From CALBPI01 sp039821645 (lineage in GTDB: Bacteria > Pseudomonadota > Gammaproteobacteria > Steroidobacterales > Woeseiaceae): a stretch of 64,000 bases of DNA. Made by a program: the position numbers and the translations under genes. The notes below the pieces were generated by a model. It was given only the letters and a program-made list of their open reading frames with translations, did not search any database and was not told the origin of the DNA. The DNA lies in assembly GCA_039821645.1 (NCBI GenBank), contig JBCBNU010000004.1:1-64000 (forward strand). Reading direction: 5' to 3'. This document shows, one piece after another, positions 1 to 7,322 of this stretch (within the stretch, counting starts at the first letter, position 1; each line of letters opens with the position of its first letter).

Positions 1-23
1 AGCGACACCCTCAGGGTGTCGCT
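1..23. repeat. Perfect 10-bp inverted repeat with 3-nt loop at window edge
   Basis: The first 23 bases form AGCGACACCC-TCA-GGGTGTCGCT, a perfect hairpin. No T-tract follows on the plus strand, and the minus-strand flank lies outside the window, so I cannot tell whether it is a terminator. It lies in the same open frame as the downstream broken gene and may simply be part of that former coding sequence. Confidence 0.4.
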
Positions 24-457
24 AGCATTGGACCATTGAACAGACTGCTGCTACCGACTCGAATGGATTCAGTGCAGTCACTGCGTGAAGCCGCCGCCAA
101 ACTGCGTGCGGATATGCTGTTGCTTTACACCTTTGATACCGGTTTTTAAGTGGGCGACCGTCGCTTTCGACCACTAAACACCGTGGCACTCGGGTTTCTG
201 AACAACAAAAAGATCACAGTGACGACTACCGCATCAGCGGTGATCTATGACGTACGCACCGAATATATCTTTGGACTCCAGAGGCCACCAACGCAGACAC
301 CAGCGAAGCTCGTGTGTGGGGCAACCAAAGAATCGTCGATGCGTTGCGGATTGAAACCGAGCGCACCGCTCTGCTGATGCTAGGCGATGAGATCGAACGG
401 ACTTGGGCTGGCATCCGTGCCGAACATGTTTTCGTAACCTCCGGTCTAGAGCGCTAG
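1..457 (+). pseudogene. Broken gene for a putative lipoprotein-like protein (stop codon plus frameshift)
   Basis: One reading frame gives a coherent protein (LREAAAKLRADMLLLYTFDTGF, with ATG at 63-65 or an earlier start outside the window). It is stopped by TAA at 147-149 and continues in the same frame from GTG 150 (ITVTTTASAVIYDVRTEYIFG). Near 280 the sense moves to another frame, from GAG 281 to TAG 455-457, giving VWGNQRIVDALRIETER and a plausible C-terminus. The pattern (a 'LRADxLLLYTFDT' strand, then 'TASAVxxDVRTxYxxG') resembles a family of small periplasmic or lipoprotein-like proteins that I remember only as hypothetical. The stop plus the frame change mean no full product is made. 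The 3' end shares CTAG with the stop of the convergent tpm. The family guess is weak; the disruption is seen directly. Confidence 0.6.
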
Positions 458-1092
458 CGTGGTCCCAGCAGCCAGCACTGCTCCATGCCACTGCACCGTC
501 CCGCCAGCCGCCCGGTGATCTCGGACTCCGCAAGCAGCGTTTTTCTATAGTACTGGCCGTACATAGCTTCGATGGCAGTCCGATCGACAGAGAATGGCGG
601 ACCGGATGTTTGGGATTGGTCATAATCGAACGACACCAGAAGCTGCGGGGCACAATTGGTCAGCGAACGAAGGTGAGTTGCATAGCGAAGCCGCATCGAC
701 TCGGGCAAAGCGACCAGTGCGGCGCGATCATAGATCGCATCAACGGTGCCAAGGACGTCCTGGCCCAGGTCAAAGAAATCGCCGGCGTAGAATTCGATAT
801 TTCCGGATTGGTAGCGCGCCAGGGCACCCACCTTAGTCACTAGCGTCGTGACATCGATCTCATTGAAGAATGCTCGGACCGCAGTTTCATCCAACTCGAT
901 GGCAACCACCCGATAGCCCTGCTCTTCGAGCCACGTTAAATCGACAGACTTTCCCGCCAGTGGCACGAATACTCGGCTACCGCGCGGCAACGCAAGCTGT
1001 GAAAAGTGCGCCGACAGATAGGCGTTAGGTTCGCCCTCATGGAAACCGATATTGTTCTCGCGCCAACGCTCATGCCAAAACTCTGGCTGCAT
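454..1092 (-). CDS. tpm: Thiopurine S-methyltransferase
   Basis: This 212-aa cytoplasmic SAM-dependent methyltransferase is close to the usual ~218 aa of the bacterial TPMT family. Family hallmarks are present: an N-terminal FWHERWRENNIGFHEGEPN (substrate/SAM entry region), the Rossmann motif RVFVPLAGKSVDLTWL followed by GYRVVAIELDE (acidic residue for the SAM ribose), and DAIYDRAALVALP. Family members methylate thiol, selenium or tellurium compounds. The ATG at 1092 fits the family N-terminus. It converges on the upstream pseudogene and shares a CTAG stop overlap, so no terminator separates them. The gene itself is intact, unlike its neighbour. Confidence 0.93.
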   Translation of the reverse strand: MQPEFWHERWRENNIGFHEGEPNAYLSAHFSQLALPRGSRVFVPLAGKSVDLTWLEEQGYRVVAIELDETAVRAFFNEIDVTTLVTKVGALARYQSGNIEFYAGDFFDLGQDVLGTVDAIYDRAALVALPESMRLRYATHLRSLTNCAPQLLVSFDYDQSQTSGPPFSVDRTAIEAMYGQYYRKTLLAESEITGRLAGRCSGMEQCWLLGPR

Positions 1093-1197
1093 TATCGACT
1101 CCCCAACCTTTCCAAAACAGGGAGTCTACCGTCTCGTGACTTCGCAAAGCTCACGTTTCCACCTATGCTGCGCTATCGCTCGCCATAGGACTCAGCC

Positions 1198-1758
1198 ATG
1201 CAAGGACATCCCGTCAGCTTCTCGTCGACCACCATCACAGAGTTGATGGTGCCCGCGCACACGAACTTCGGCGGCAAGGTACACGGCGGCTATGTCCTGT
1301 CGCTCATGGACAAGGTTGCCTACACCTGCGCCAGCCGCCATGCAGGAACCTATTGCGTTACCGTTTCGGTCGATACCGTGAACTTCCTCCAACCGGTAGA
1401 TGTTGGCGAGCTTCTGGTGTTTCAGGCTTCGGTAAACTTCGTCGGCGGGAGCTCCATTGTGGTCGGGATGCGGGTCACGTCAGAGAACGTTCAAACACGC
1501 GTGACCCGGCACACGAACACGAGCTACTTCACAATGGTGGCAAAAGGCGAGGATGACCGACTGGTGAAAGTGCCACCGCTCATTCTTGAGACCCAAGACG
1601 ATGTTCGCCGATATGCTGCGGCGCTGAAACGACGCGAACTACGTCAGCAGGCCGCCGTCAGCATGAAGGCGTTTGATCCGGATCATTTCACTGTGGATGA
1701 CGAGATCACAGCGCGCCTCGGCAAGGAGCGCTGCATCATTAAGCTGACTACACCGTGA
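1198..1758 (+). CDS. Acyl-CoA thioesterase, hotdog fold (YciA/ACOT-like)
   Basis: A 186-aa protein, probably cytoplasmic, that hydrolyses acyl-CoA to free acid and CoA. The N-terminal ~125 residues form a hotdog domain with the ACOT pattern: 'MVPAHTNFGGKVHGGYVLSLMDKVAY' (conserved N..G..HGG at the start of the central helix), VSVDTVNFLQPV and VGSS-like VGGSSIVVGMRV strands. The last ~55 residues (RRYAAALKRRELRQQ onward) are charged and lie outside the hotdog core. There is a 62-bp gap to the next gene. The chain length of the substrate cannot be read from sequence. Confidence 0.85.
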   Translation: MQGHPVSFSSTTITELMVPAHTNFGGKVHGGYVLSLMDKVAYTCASRHAGTYCVTVSVDTVNFLQPVDVGELLVFQASVNFVGGSSIVVGMRVTSENVQTRVTRHTNTSYFTMVAKGEDDRLVKVPPLILETQDDVRRYAAALKRRELRQQAAVSMKAFDPDHFTVDDEITARLGKERCIIKLTTP

Positions 1759-1820
1759 ATCCCGATTGACCTCGACCGTACTCAAGGCGAGGATATCGGC
1801 AAACGGGGAGGAGCCGAGGA

Positions 1821-2234
1821 ATGAGTGACTCAGCAAACGCACAATTCCATGAAATGCTGACCCATCTTGTGACGCACATGTCCGGTGCACTTGCCGATGG
1901 CGAATCGCTGCCGCCCATGGCGCTGACGCTTGATGCCGAGGGAAAGGTTGCGACCATCGTGGGTGCATCGGATGAGCGCGATGCGCTGCGGGACACACTG
2001 AAAGCGATGAAGAAAACGCTGTCGGCACAAGCCGAACTCGGCCAGATCATCGCGTGCTGCATGTCTTATGCCGATTTTGCCGATCAATGCATTGTGGCGT
2101 TCATGGAGAATGCGTCAAACGACTGCACCGAGATTCGCATGCCCGTGGTGCGTCAGGGTCAAAGTCTGTCTTTGGACCTAGAGAACTTATCGGTCGCCGA
2201 TGGCAGTGTTTTTGTGTTTCCTGTCATCGACTGA
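1821..2234 (+). CDS. Conserved-looking hypothetical protein, 137 aa
   Basis: I do not recognise this protein. It has a strong ribosome-binding site (GGGGAGGAGCCGAGGA just upstream of ATG 1821), no signal peptide and no membrane segment. It has an acidic N-terminal half with a helix and linker (DERDALRDTLKAMKKTLSAQAELGQIIACC), two adjacent cysteines and a C-terminal beta-like stretch. It is followed after 6 bp by the DUF998 gene, so the two are probably co-transcribed. It could be a small cytoplasmic regulatory or structural protein; no function is claimed. Confidence 0.7.
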   Translation: MSDSANAQFHEMLTHLVTHMSGALADGESLPPMALTLDAEGKVATIVGASDERDALRDTLKAMKKTLSAQAELGQIIACCMSYADFADQCIVAFMENASNDCTEIRMPVVRQGQSLSLDLENLSVADGSVFVFPVID

Positions 2235-2240
2235 CGTACT

Positions 2241-2864
2241 GTGCAAGGGCGTGCACAGAATGCGGCCAGACTCTGTGGATTGCTTGCGGTCGGAACGTTT
2301 GCCGCGTCCTTTCTTACCTTTGCCTCGTTAACACCGGATTTCGACTGGCTAAACGAGTACATCAGCATGCTCGGCGCGCGCGGCGCGCCGTACGCGACAG
2401 CGTGGAACCTCTCAGGTTTCGTGGTTCCCGGTCTGCTGCTAGCCGTTTTCGGCGCAACACTCGGCCTTAGTCTTAAGGATCGCGTTAGCGGTGTTTGTCT
2501 GGTAACAGCCGGCCTCGGCTTTGCGGTTGCGGCGGCGCCTCCAGATCCGATGGATGCAAATGCCGCACTGTCCAAGGCCCATTTTGCGTCGATCTGTATT
2601 TCCCTCGCCGGCTGGTGTGGCGCCCTCGCACGAGTCAGCAGCATGGATCGAATCGATGTACGGATTCGCTACTGGACGAGCCGCACAAGTTTGATGGTTT
2701 TTCTTCCTGTGATGCTTGTAGCCGCAGAGCTCGTTTCCCCGCCGCTGGCACATCGATTGATTCTCTTGATCATCTTTGGGTGGATCAGTGCAGTCGCCGT
2801 GCTACAGAGCGACGAGACCCTGACAGGGTCAACGGTATCGCGACAGCACAGCGTCGATCAGTAG
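2241..2864 (+). CDS. DUF998 family integral membrane protein
   Basis: A 207-aa inner-membrane protein with about six hydrophobic helices. It has the DUF998 signature after helix 1, DWLNEYISMLGARGAPYA followed by WNLSGFVVPGLLLAVFG. The GTG start at 2241 is only 6 bp after the previous stop, with the likely SD inside that gene. The function of DUF998 is not established, though some members are annotated as lipid or heme-associated membrane proteins. Its 3' end overlaps the convergent TetR gene by 36 bp (2829-2864). Confidence 0.82.
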   Translation: MQGRAQNAARLCGLLAVGTFAASFLTFASLTPDFDWLNEYISMLGARGAPYATAWNLSGFVVPGLLLAVFGATLGLSLKDRVSGVCLVTAGLGFAVAAAPPDPMDANAALSKAHFASICISLAGWCGALARVSSMDRIDVRIRYWTSRTSLMVFLPVMLVAAELVSPPLAHRLILLIIFGWISAVAVLQSDETLTGSTVSRQHSVDQ

Positions 2865-3425
2865 CTCATGTTGGCGCCCAAACTGTTCTGTTATGGCGCG
2901 ATACCCTTCCTCTCCGCCAAGCCCAATGAGTGTCGGTCCGGAGATCGCAAAGTAAGAAGCGGCGCCCACCAGTTGGTAAACCGCGCAAAACGCCTCAGCG
3001 TCTGTCGCCTCATGCCAGCCATAACACGTCTTGAGTACCTGGGTGAGTGCGTCGAGAAAATCGCGCATGTACCAGGCACCGGCTTCTGCCGCCCGCTCCC
3101 TGTTGTCGAGCAGCTCGCGCACTAGCAGTTGGTCTCGAGATGCATCCCTTGAGGATCGACCGAGCAGATCACGAAGGAACGAGCGTAACTGTTCTTCAGG
3201 CTCCAGTGTCTGCATCTGCTGTGTATGCAGCGCATTCAGAAAGTCTTTCGATATGCGATCGAGAACCGATCCGTAGAGACGCTCTTTGGTGCCAAAGTGG
3301 TGCAACAGCGCCTGCTTGGTGACGCCGAGAGTCTCGGCGATGTTGGCCAGGCTGACACCGTAAAAACCACGGTCAGCGAACTGTTGCTCCGCAGCGTCCA
3401 GAATCTGATCTCTCGTGCCGCTCAC
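2829..3425 (-). CDS. TetR/AcrR family transcriptional regulator
   Basis: A 198-aa dimeric repressor type. Residues ~3-50 are the TetR HTH (RDQILDAAEQQFADRGFYGVSLANIAETLGVTKQALLHHFGTKERLY), and residues 60-198 are an all-helical ligand domain (TetR_C-like). It is convergent with DUF998 and divergent from the DUF2059 gene (134 bp between starts), so autoregulation in that gap is possible. No clear palindrome is visible there. The ligand is unknown. Confidence 0.9.
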   Translation of the reverse strand: MSGTRDQILDAAEQQFADRGFYGVSLANIAETLGVTKQALLHHFGTKERLYGSVLDRISKDFLNALHTQQMQTLEPEEQLRSFLRDLLGRSSRDASRDQLLVRELLDNRERAAEAGAWYMRDFLDALTQVLKTCYGWHEATDAEAFCAVYQLVGAASYFAISGPTLIGLGGEEGYRAITEQFGRQHELLIDAVLSRYR

Positions 3426-3558
3426 GCGATCACCAATCTTGACTTACCAACGGGTAAGGTATCGAGGGTGTTGCGTTCACACAACCGCGACAAACGCCTT
3501 GCGCATAATTCACAGACAAGCCAATCTGAACGTCCGCACTCGCCGGAGATACGCACTG

Positions 3559-4047
3559 ATGCGACAACTGATTCTCGCCTTGATTCTGCTTTTCCCGCAT
3601 ACCCTCCTGGCGCAAGGCAACGACCCTGAATACAACGCGCTAGTCGATGAAATGCTCGAAATCACTGGTGCGCTAGCAGTCTCCGAGCAAATGAGTGCCC
3701 TGATGATTGAACAGATGGGGAATGTGCTTCGAGCTCAGGGCAACGACTTGCCCAAACGAGCGTTTGACATCATGGCTGACGAGGTTAGTGCGTCCGTCTC
3801 AGAGAGTATCGCCTCCGGCGAGTTCCAAAAAATGATGTATCCGATCTACGCCAAATACCTCAGCAAGGCGGACCTTGAGGCGGCCATTGCGTTCTACCGA
3901 ACGCCTGCGGGTAAACGCATCGCCAGAGCGACGCCACTGATGGCACAGGAAGGGATGCTGGTGGGCCAGCAGTGGGGACAAACGCTTGGCGCAGAGATCG
4001 GTAGGCGTGTTATGAAGCGGCTGGAAGCAGCTGGTTACAGTTTATAG
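3559..4047 (+). CDS. DUF2059 domain protein, secreted
   Basis: A 162-aa protein with a signal peptide (MRQLILALILLFPHTLLAQG, cleavage after LLA) followed by the helical DUF2059 domain: LVDEMLEITGALAVSEQMS..., then YAKYLSKADLEAAIAFYRTPAGKRIARATPLM, the family's 'FYxTPxGK' motif. It is probably periplasmic; the function is not known. I chose ATG 3559 because upstream in-frame codons from 3415 lack a signal sequence. It is followed after 22 bp by the TerB-like pseudogene. Confidence 0.85.
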   Translation: MRQLILALILLFPHTLLAQGNDPEYNALVDEMLEITGALAVSEQMSALMIEQMGNVLRAQGNDLPKRAFDIMADEVSASVSESIASGEFQKMMYPIYAKYLSKADLEAAIAFYRTPAGKRIARATPLMAQEGMLVGQQWGQTLGAEIGRRVMKRLEAAGYSL

Positions 4048-4069
4048 ACGCATTCGAGGGGACAACCAA

Positions 4070-4606
4070 ATGCACGTAATCATAGGATTTCTGGGCTCCG
4101 TCGTTACTATCCTGTGGCTACTTCACCGGCTTGCCGAAATGGGGATCGATATGGGCGGATTGAACCCTTGGACATGGCGTCGGCGTCGCAATTTCCGGCA
4201 AAAGTATTAGGCCAACCCCATCTTTGCTATCAACAGACCCTTGGAAGCAACCGCTTTATTGGCCACCGCTGTTGCCAAGGCTGAAGGTGATATGACCGGT
4301 GCCGAAAAGCAGGCCGTATTGAAGGCGTTCGAGGAGGAGTTTTCGCTCAGCGAGCCCGACGCTTCCGCGCTACTCACTTCGAGCGTCGATCTGCTTGGCA
4401 ACGGTCATGACTTGCGCACAGCTCTGGACAAGGTACTAAAGCCCAGTATCGAGCAGTTTTCTCAAGCGCAGGCAGAGTCCGCTCTACAACTGATCACTCG
4501 AATCGCTGACGCAGATGGCACCCGTTACGCCGGGCAAAACCAGCTGATCACTCAGGTCGAATCGGCGTTTGCAAGGAAACTGGCACCCGCCACAAAGTGG
4601 GACTAG
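4070..4606 (+). pseudogene. TerB-like (tellurite-resistance family) membrane-anchored protein, interrupted by amber codon
   Basis: A single frame from ATG 4070 to TAG 4604-4606 encodes a TM segment (MHVIIGFLGSVVTILWLLHRL), a basic NPWTWRRRRNFRQKY linker and a C-terminal TerB/DjlA-like helical domain (ATALLATAVAKAEGDMTGAEKQ...). An in-frame TAG at 4208-4210 sits between 'FRQKY' and 'ANPIFAINRPLEA', exactly inside what should be continuous sequence. The product is therefore a 46-aa TM stub, unless the codon is read through or the C-terminal part re-initiates at TTG 4241. Genes in this window end in TAG normally, so genetic-code reassignment is unlikely. Confidence 0.75.
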
Positions 4607-4611
4607 ATTGA

Positions 4612-5195
4612 CCGCCCCGCGGACGACCCGAAACCGCAGATTCTGGCTACACAGATGGGCTTGAGGAATCCGTCGCCGTGACTGCTGCCATCGACTTCCT
4701 AAAGTTGAAAATGCCTAAGATACCCACCGTCATTATTGGCAGTTCACTGGGTGGTGCGGCGGCACTGTTGAGCGACCCCCTCCACCGGATGTAGCCGCGA
4801 TGGTCCTCGAGGCTGTTTACGACGACATCGACAACGCCTTTGAGAATCGTGTTCGGCTGCGGGTGGGAGACACAGGCGCATCGCTCGTGCGCCCAGTGCT
4901 TCCCTTGCTAGGTTCGATACTCGGTCTCGATCGGAGCGCGCTACGGCCTGTTGAGGCTGCGGCGTCGATCAACACTCCTGTGCTAGTTATGGCCGGTACA
5001 CTGGACCAGCGCACGACCGTTGACGATACGCAGCGTTTATTCGCGGCTTTCAAGGGCCCAAAGCAGTTGTGGCTCGTCAAAGGCGCTAGACATCAAAACC
5101 TGTTTCGGTTCAACGAATCCGAGTATCGCAGAATCGTGGGTGCCTTTCTTGAAGGCGCAATCGCCGATCTGGAACAAAAAAAGGCGGCTACCTGA
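4612..5195 (+). pseudogene. Alpha/beta hydrolase remnant, 5'-truncated and frameshifted
   Basis: The segment from 4612 encodes ETADSGYTDGLEESVAVTAAIDFL and the nucleophile elbow VIIGSSLGGAAALL (G-x-S-x-G-G). It then hits TAG at about 4792 after a frame slip near 4780. The sense continues in the next frame, PPPDVAAMVLEAVY through 'TPVLVMAGTLDQRTTVD' (acid loop) and 'KGARHQNLFR' (catalytic His), to TGA 5193-5195. The N-terminal core strands before the elbow are absent, and an in-frame stop (4609-4611) precedes the remnant. A dead cytoplasmic or periplasmic esterase-type gene. Confidence 0.75.
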
Positions 5196-5205
5196 GGCAG
5201 CCGCC
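5176..5205 (-). terminator. Rho-independent terminator of the ompW gene
   Basis: Read on the minus strand: stem GGCGGCT / AGCCGCC with a 9-nt loop, followed by seven or eight T. It lies 30 bp after the original ompW stop (5235). It also overlaps the last codons of the alpha/beta-hydrolase remnant on the other strand. Confidence 0.85.
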
Positions 5206-5234
5206 AACGAGAGATGTGGTTATTCTTGTTTACT

Positions 5235-5924
5235 CTAGAAGCGCCAACCCAGTGACACCGAGTAAACCAGCGGATCTATCTCTACTTCTGTCGTGAGCTG
5301 ATTCGCTGCAAAGTTGAACTCGGCATCCGTGTCGATATCAACCCACCAGACCCCTACGTTCAGCGCGAGCTTGTCGGTCAACGCCTAGTCAAAGCCCGCC
5401 TGTAATGCCAACCCCAGAGACGCATCCAGCGACAGGTCACCAGGACCGAGAACCCCCTCCAACTGCGCGTTTACATCTTCGTCGAAGAAGAGCGTGTAGT
5501 TCAGACCCGCACCGACATAGGGCTGGAAAGTGCTCGACGAATCAGCAAACCAGTACTGGAGTGAAACCGTAGGCGGCAGATGAGTCGTCTCGCCCGCATC
5601 GATAGTGCCTAGTTCCAATGCCCCGGTGTCGGCAGTGATCTCGTGCGTGAACGGTGTCGATGCCAGCACCTCTATCGCCCAGTGGTCACTCAGCATATAA
5701 CCGAAGGTCAGGCCGAGCTGTGTGTTGTCTTTAACATCTGCCGATGACGCTCCGATCGCTGTACCGTCGAGAACCAAAGCGGAGCTGCTCGCATCCGGTG
5801 ATACGTTGGCGACGCCACCTCGAATGAACCACGTGCCCGGTTCGTAAGCGACGGCTGTGCTGCCCAGCGCCAGCATGACGCCAGCCGCGATTGCTCTCAT
5901 ACCGTCTCGGGTTGTCTTCTGCAT
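5235..5924 (-). pseudogene. ompW: OmpW family outer-membrane protein, interrupted by amber codon
   Basis: Starting at ATG 5924 (GGAGG 8 nt upstream), the protein has a signal peptide (GVMLALGSTAVA), then WFIRGGVANVSPD, LGLTFGYMLSDHWAIEVLASTPF (OmpW signature) and FQPYVGAGLNYTLFF. After 179 codons a TAG (5385-5387) interrupts 'LALQAGFD-(stop)-ALTDKLALNVGVWW'. The same frame then runs to the true C-terminus SVSLGWRF and TAG at 5235. Tyr is the expected residue at the stop, so a single TAY-to-TAG change is likely. Without the last ~50 residues, the final two strands and the terminal Phe used by the BAM machinery are missing. Its own promoter region and terminator remain, suggesting a recent loss. 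Confidence 0.82.
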
Positions 5925-6053
5925 GATGATGTCCTCCAAGTCATCGTTTTCTTAATGCCAGATTATTTTCTTGGACACACATTGTTCGCCTAGGCACTGG
6001 CTCTCGCATTGACAAGCGTCATTGACAACGCGACGAATTTCTGTCCGAAAAGG

Positions 6054-6082
6054 TTGACATTACAAAAAGACAGCGCTGTCAA
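6054..6082 (+). promoter_or_regulatory. Promoter-like TTGACA with 12-bp palindromic (LacI-type) operator
   Basis: TTGACA at 6054-6059 is followed at 6069-6080 by the perfect palindrome GACAGCGCTGTC, with a central CG as in LacI-family operators. The -10 hexamer is not clear. It lies about 105 bp before the MFS-transporter tail at 6186 and may be the surviving control region of a sugar-uptake locus that has been deleted. The LacI assignment is inference from symmetry alone. Confidence 0.45.
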
Positions 6083-6185
6083 TTGAGTTCAGGTTTTTCT
6101 ACACTTTCGCGAGGGGATTCAAGATCTGGACTATTAGAACGAGTGGCGGAACGGCCGCCAGATCTCGTCGGGGGGCGCTATTCCC

Positions 6186-6455
6186 ATGGCAACCGAAAGA
6201 CCACTGCAGGTCTCCTACATCAATCGGGAGATCACAGGCGAATTCGAGGGAAACCAAACGGAGAACGCGGTCATGTTGATGCGGCTTTCCGACGCGGCGA
6301 TCCCGGCCGCAGCGTCGCTCATCGCTATCTGGGCGGTTGCGTCATTCTCAATTACCGAGGAGCGCGCGCACGAGATTCGAGCAGAGCTTGAGTCACGACG
6401 TGGCACTTTGGGCGGCAACGACCTGGATGGCGACGCAGAGCCCGCGCCCGCTTAA
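6186..6455 (+). pseudogene. C-terminal fragment of an MFS (GPH/MelB-type) sugar transporter
   Basis: An 89-aa ORF. Residues ~26-72 read as the last amphipathic segment, last TM helix and cytoplasmic tail of a GPH transporter: 'ENAVMLMRLSDAAIPAAASLIAIWAVASFSITEERAHEIRAELESRRG'. The 'hydrophobic helix, then ITEExAHEIRAELExRRG' pattern is usual at the end of 450-500 aa carriers. The other eleven helices are missing upstream, so this is a deletion remnant. A weak SD (GGGGGGCG) precedes the ATG, so a short peptide might still be made. It ends 3 bp from the convergent ThuA-like gene. Confidence 0.55.
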
Positions 6456-6458
6456 GGG

Positions 6459-7217
6459 TCAAACGATTTCGCGTTTCAACCAGCGGATACCGCGGCGCAG
6501 GAGTTCATAAAACTCCGGATATTTCCAAGCGCCGCGGTCTTCGGTCCGCCACCAATCTATCAGTGGCTTCATGTCGTGGTGGCCACGAGCATGGCCAATC
6601 GCGAGATACAGCACAGCGCCTTCACCGTGCGACTTGATGTAGCAAATCGGGTGCTTGCCGGGTGCGTCTTTGCCCTCCACGAAACCGGGGCTCTCAACCG
6701 TGCATTCTGTTTCCATTAGAACATCGAGCGGCCCGTGCAGCTCAAGATGGTAGAGCTCATCATCGGTTTCGAAATTTCCGATCCCGGCGACCAATGGATG
6801 CTCGGGCTTGACCACCGTTACAGGATACGGCGCGATAGGCGGATGGCTTACGAACTGCGAGCCGACGAGATTCATGAACAAGGGCGCACAGCGCGGTGCA
6901 TCCCATAACCGGTCTTCGCGCAATTGCAGAATCGAGTTGGTGCCGTGCAGCGCGTACCAACGCCCGCCAGCGATCAACCAGTCGCGCAGCACCTCTTGTG
7001 CGCCCTGCGAGGGCATAACATCGGAGGTGTAGGTGACCAGGCAGTCAGACTTTTGGATCGCGTCCAGCTGCTCGTAGTCCTCAAAGACACGGACACGAAT
7101 ATTCGGGTCCTCCGCGAGCAGTTTCATGATTTCCAGTCTTGCGAAATCAATGTCGTGATAACTGCCAGCGGCGATGAGGACACAGTCGATCTGCGTGGGG
7201 TGCTCTGTCTCAGCCAT
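6459..7217 (-). CDS. ThuA-like (trehalose-utilisation/GATase1-like fold) domain protein
   Basis: About 252 aa from ATG 7217. A longer version begins at TTG 7253 inside the upstream terminator region and is less likely. Visible ThuA features: a Rossmann-like N-terminus IDCVLIAAGSYHDIDFAR, 'DCLVTYTSDVMPSQGAQEVLRDWLIAGGRWYALHGTNS' (the G-x-HG-x-N turn), HPLVAGIGNFETDDELYHLELHGP, and the C-terminal 'GHARGHHDMKPLIDWW' with clustered His. ThuA proteins lie in sugar-degradation loci, and their reaction is mostly unproven. It is cytoplasmic by sequence. It is preceded by the terminator of the peptidase gene, so it needs its own promoter. Confidence 0.78.
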   Translation of the reverse strand: MAETEHPTQIDCVLIAAGSYHDIDFARLEIMKLLAEDPNIRVRVFEDYEQLDAIQKSDCLVTYTSDVMPSQGAQEVLRDWLIAGGRWYALHGTNSILQLREDRLWDAPRCAPLFMNLVGSQFVSHPPIAPYPVTVVKPEHPLVAGIGNFETDDELYHLELHGPLDVLMETECTVESPGFVEGKDAPGKHPICYIKSHGEGAVLYLAIGHARGHHDMKPLIDWWRTEDRGAWKYPEFYELLRRGIRWLKREIV

Positions 7218-7256
7218 GCGGGTGAGCTTGTGCCACCGGCCGATCCGGGTCAACTC

Positions 7257-7294
7257 AAAAAAAAGAGGGACACAACGCCGAAACGTTGTGCCCC
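7257..7294 (-). terminator. Rho-independent terminator of the S8 peptidase gene
   Basis: On the minus strand: stem GGGGCACAACG / CGTTGTGTCCC (one mismatch), loop TTTCGG, followed by TC and eight T. It sits 30 bp after the peptidase stop and directly before the ThuA-like gene. Confidence 0.88.
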
Positions 7295-7322
7295 GCTCCT
7301 CCCCCTAAGAAGGAAACGCTTT

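Noticed and set aside
4208..5387. Reassignment of TAG as a sense codon to explain two internal amber codons
   Set aside because: Many intact genes here end in TAG (for example fpr, DUF2059, the DGC), and a nearby broken gene has TAA, so independent mutations are simpler.
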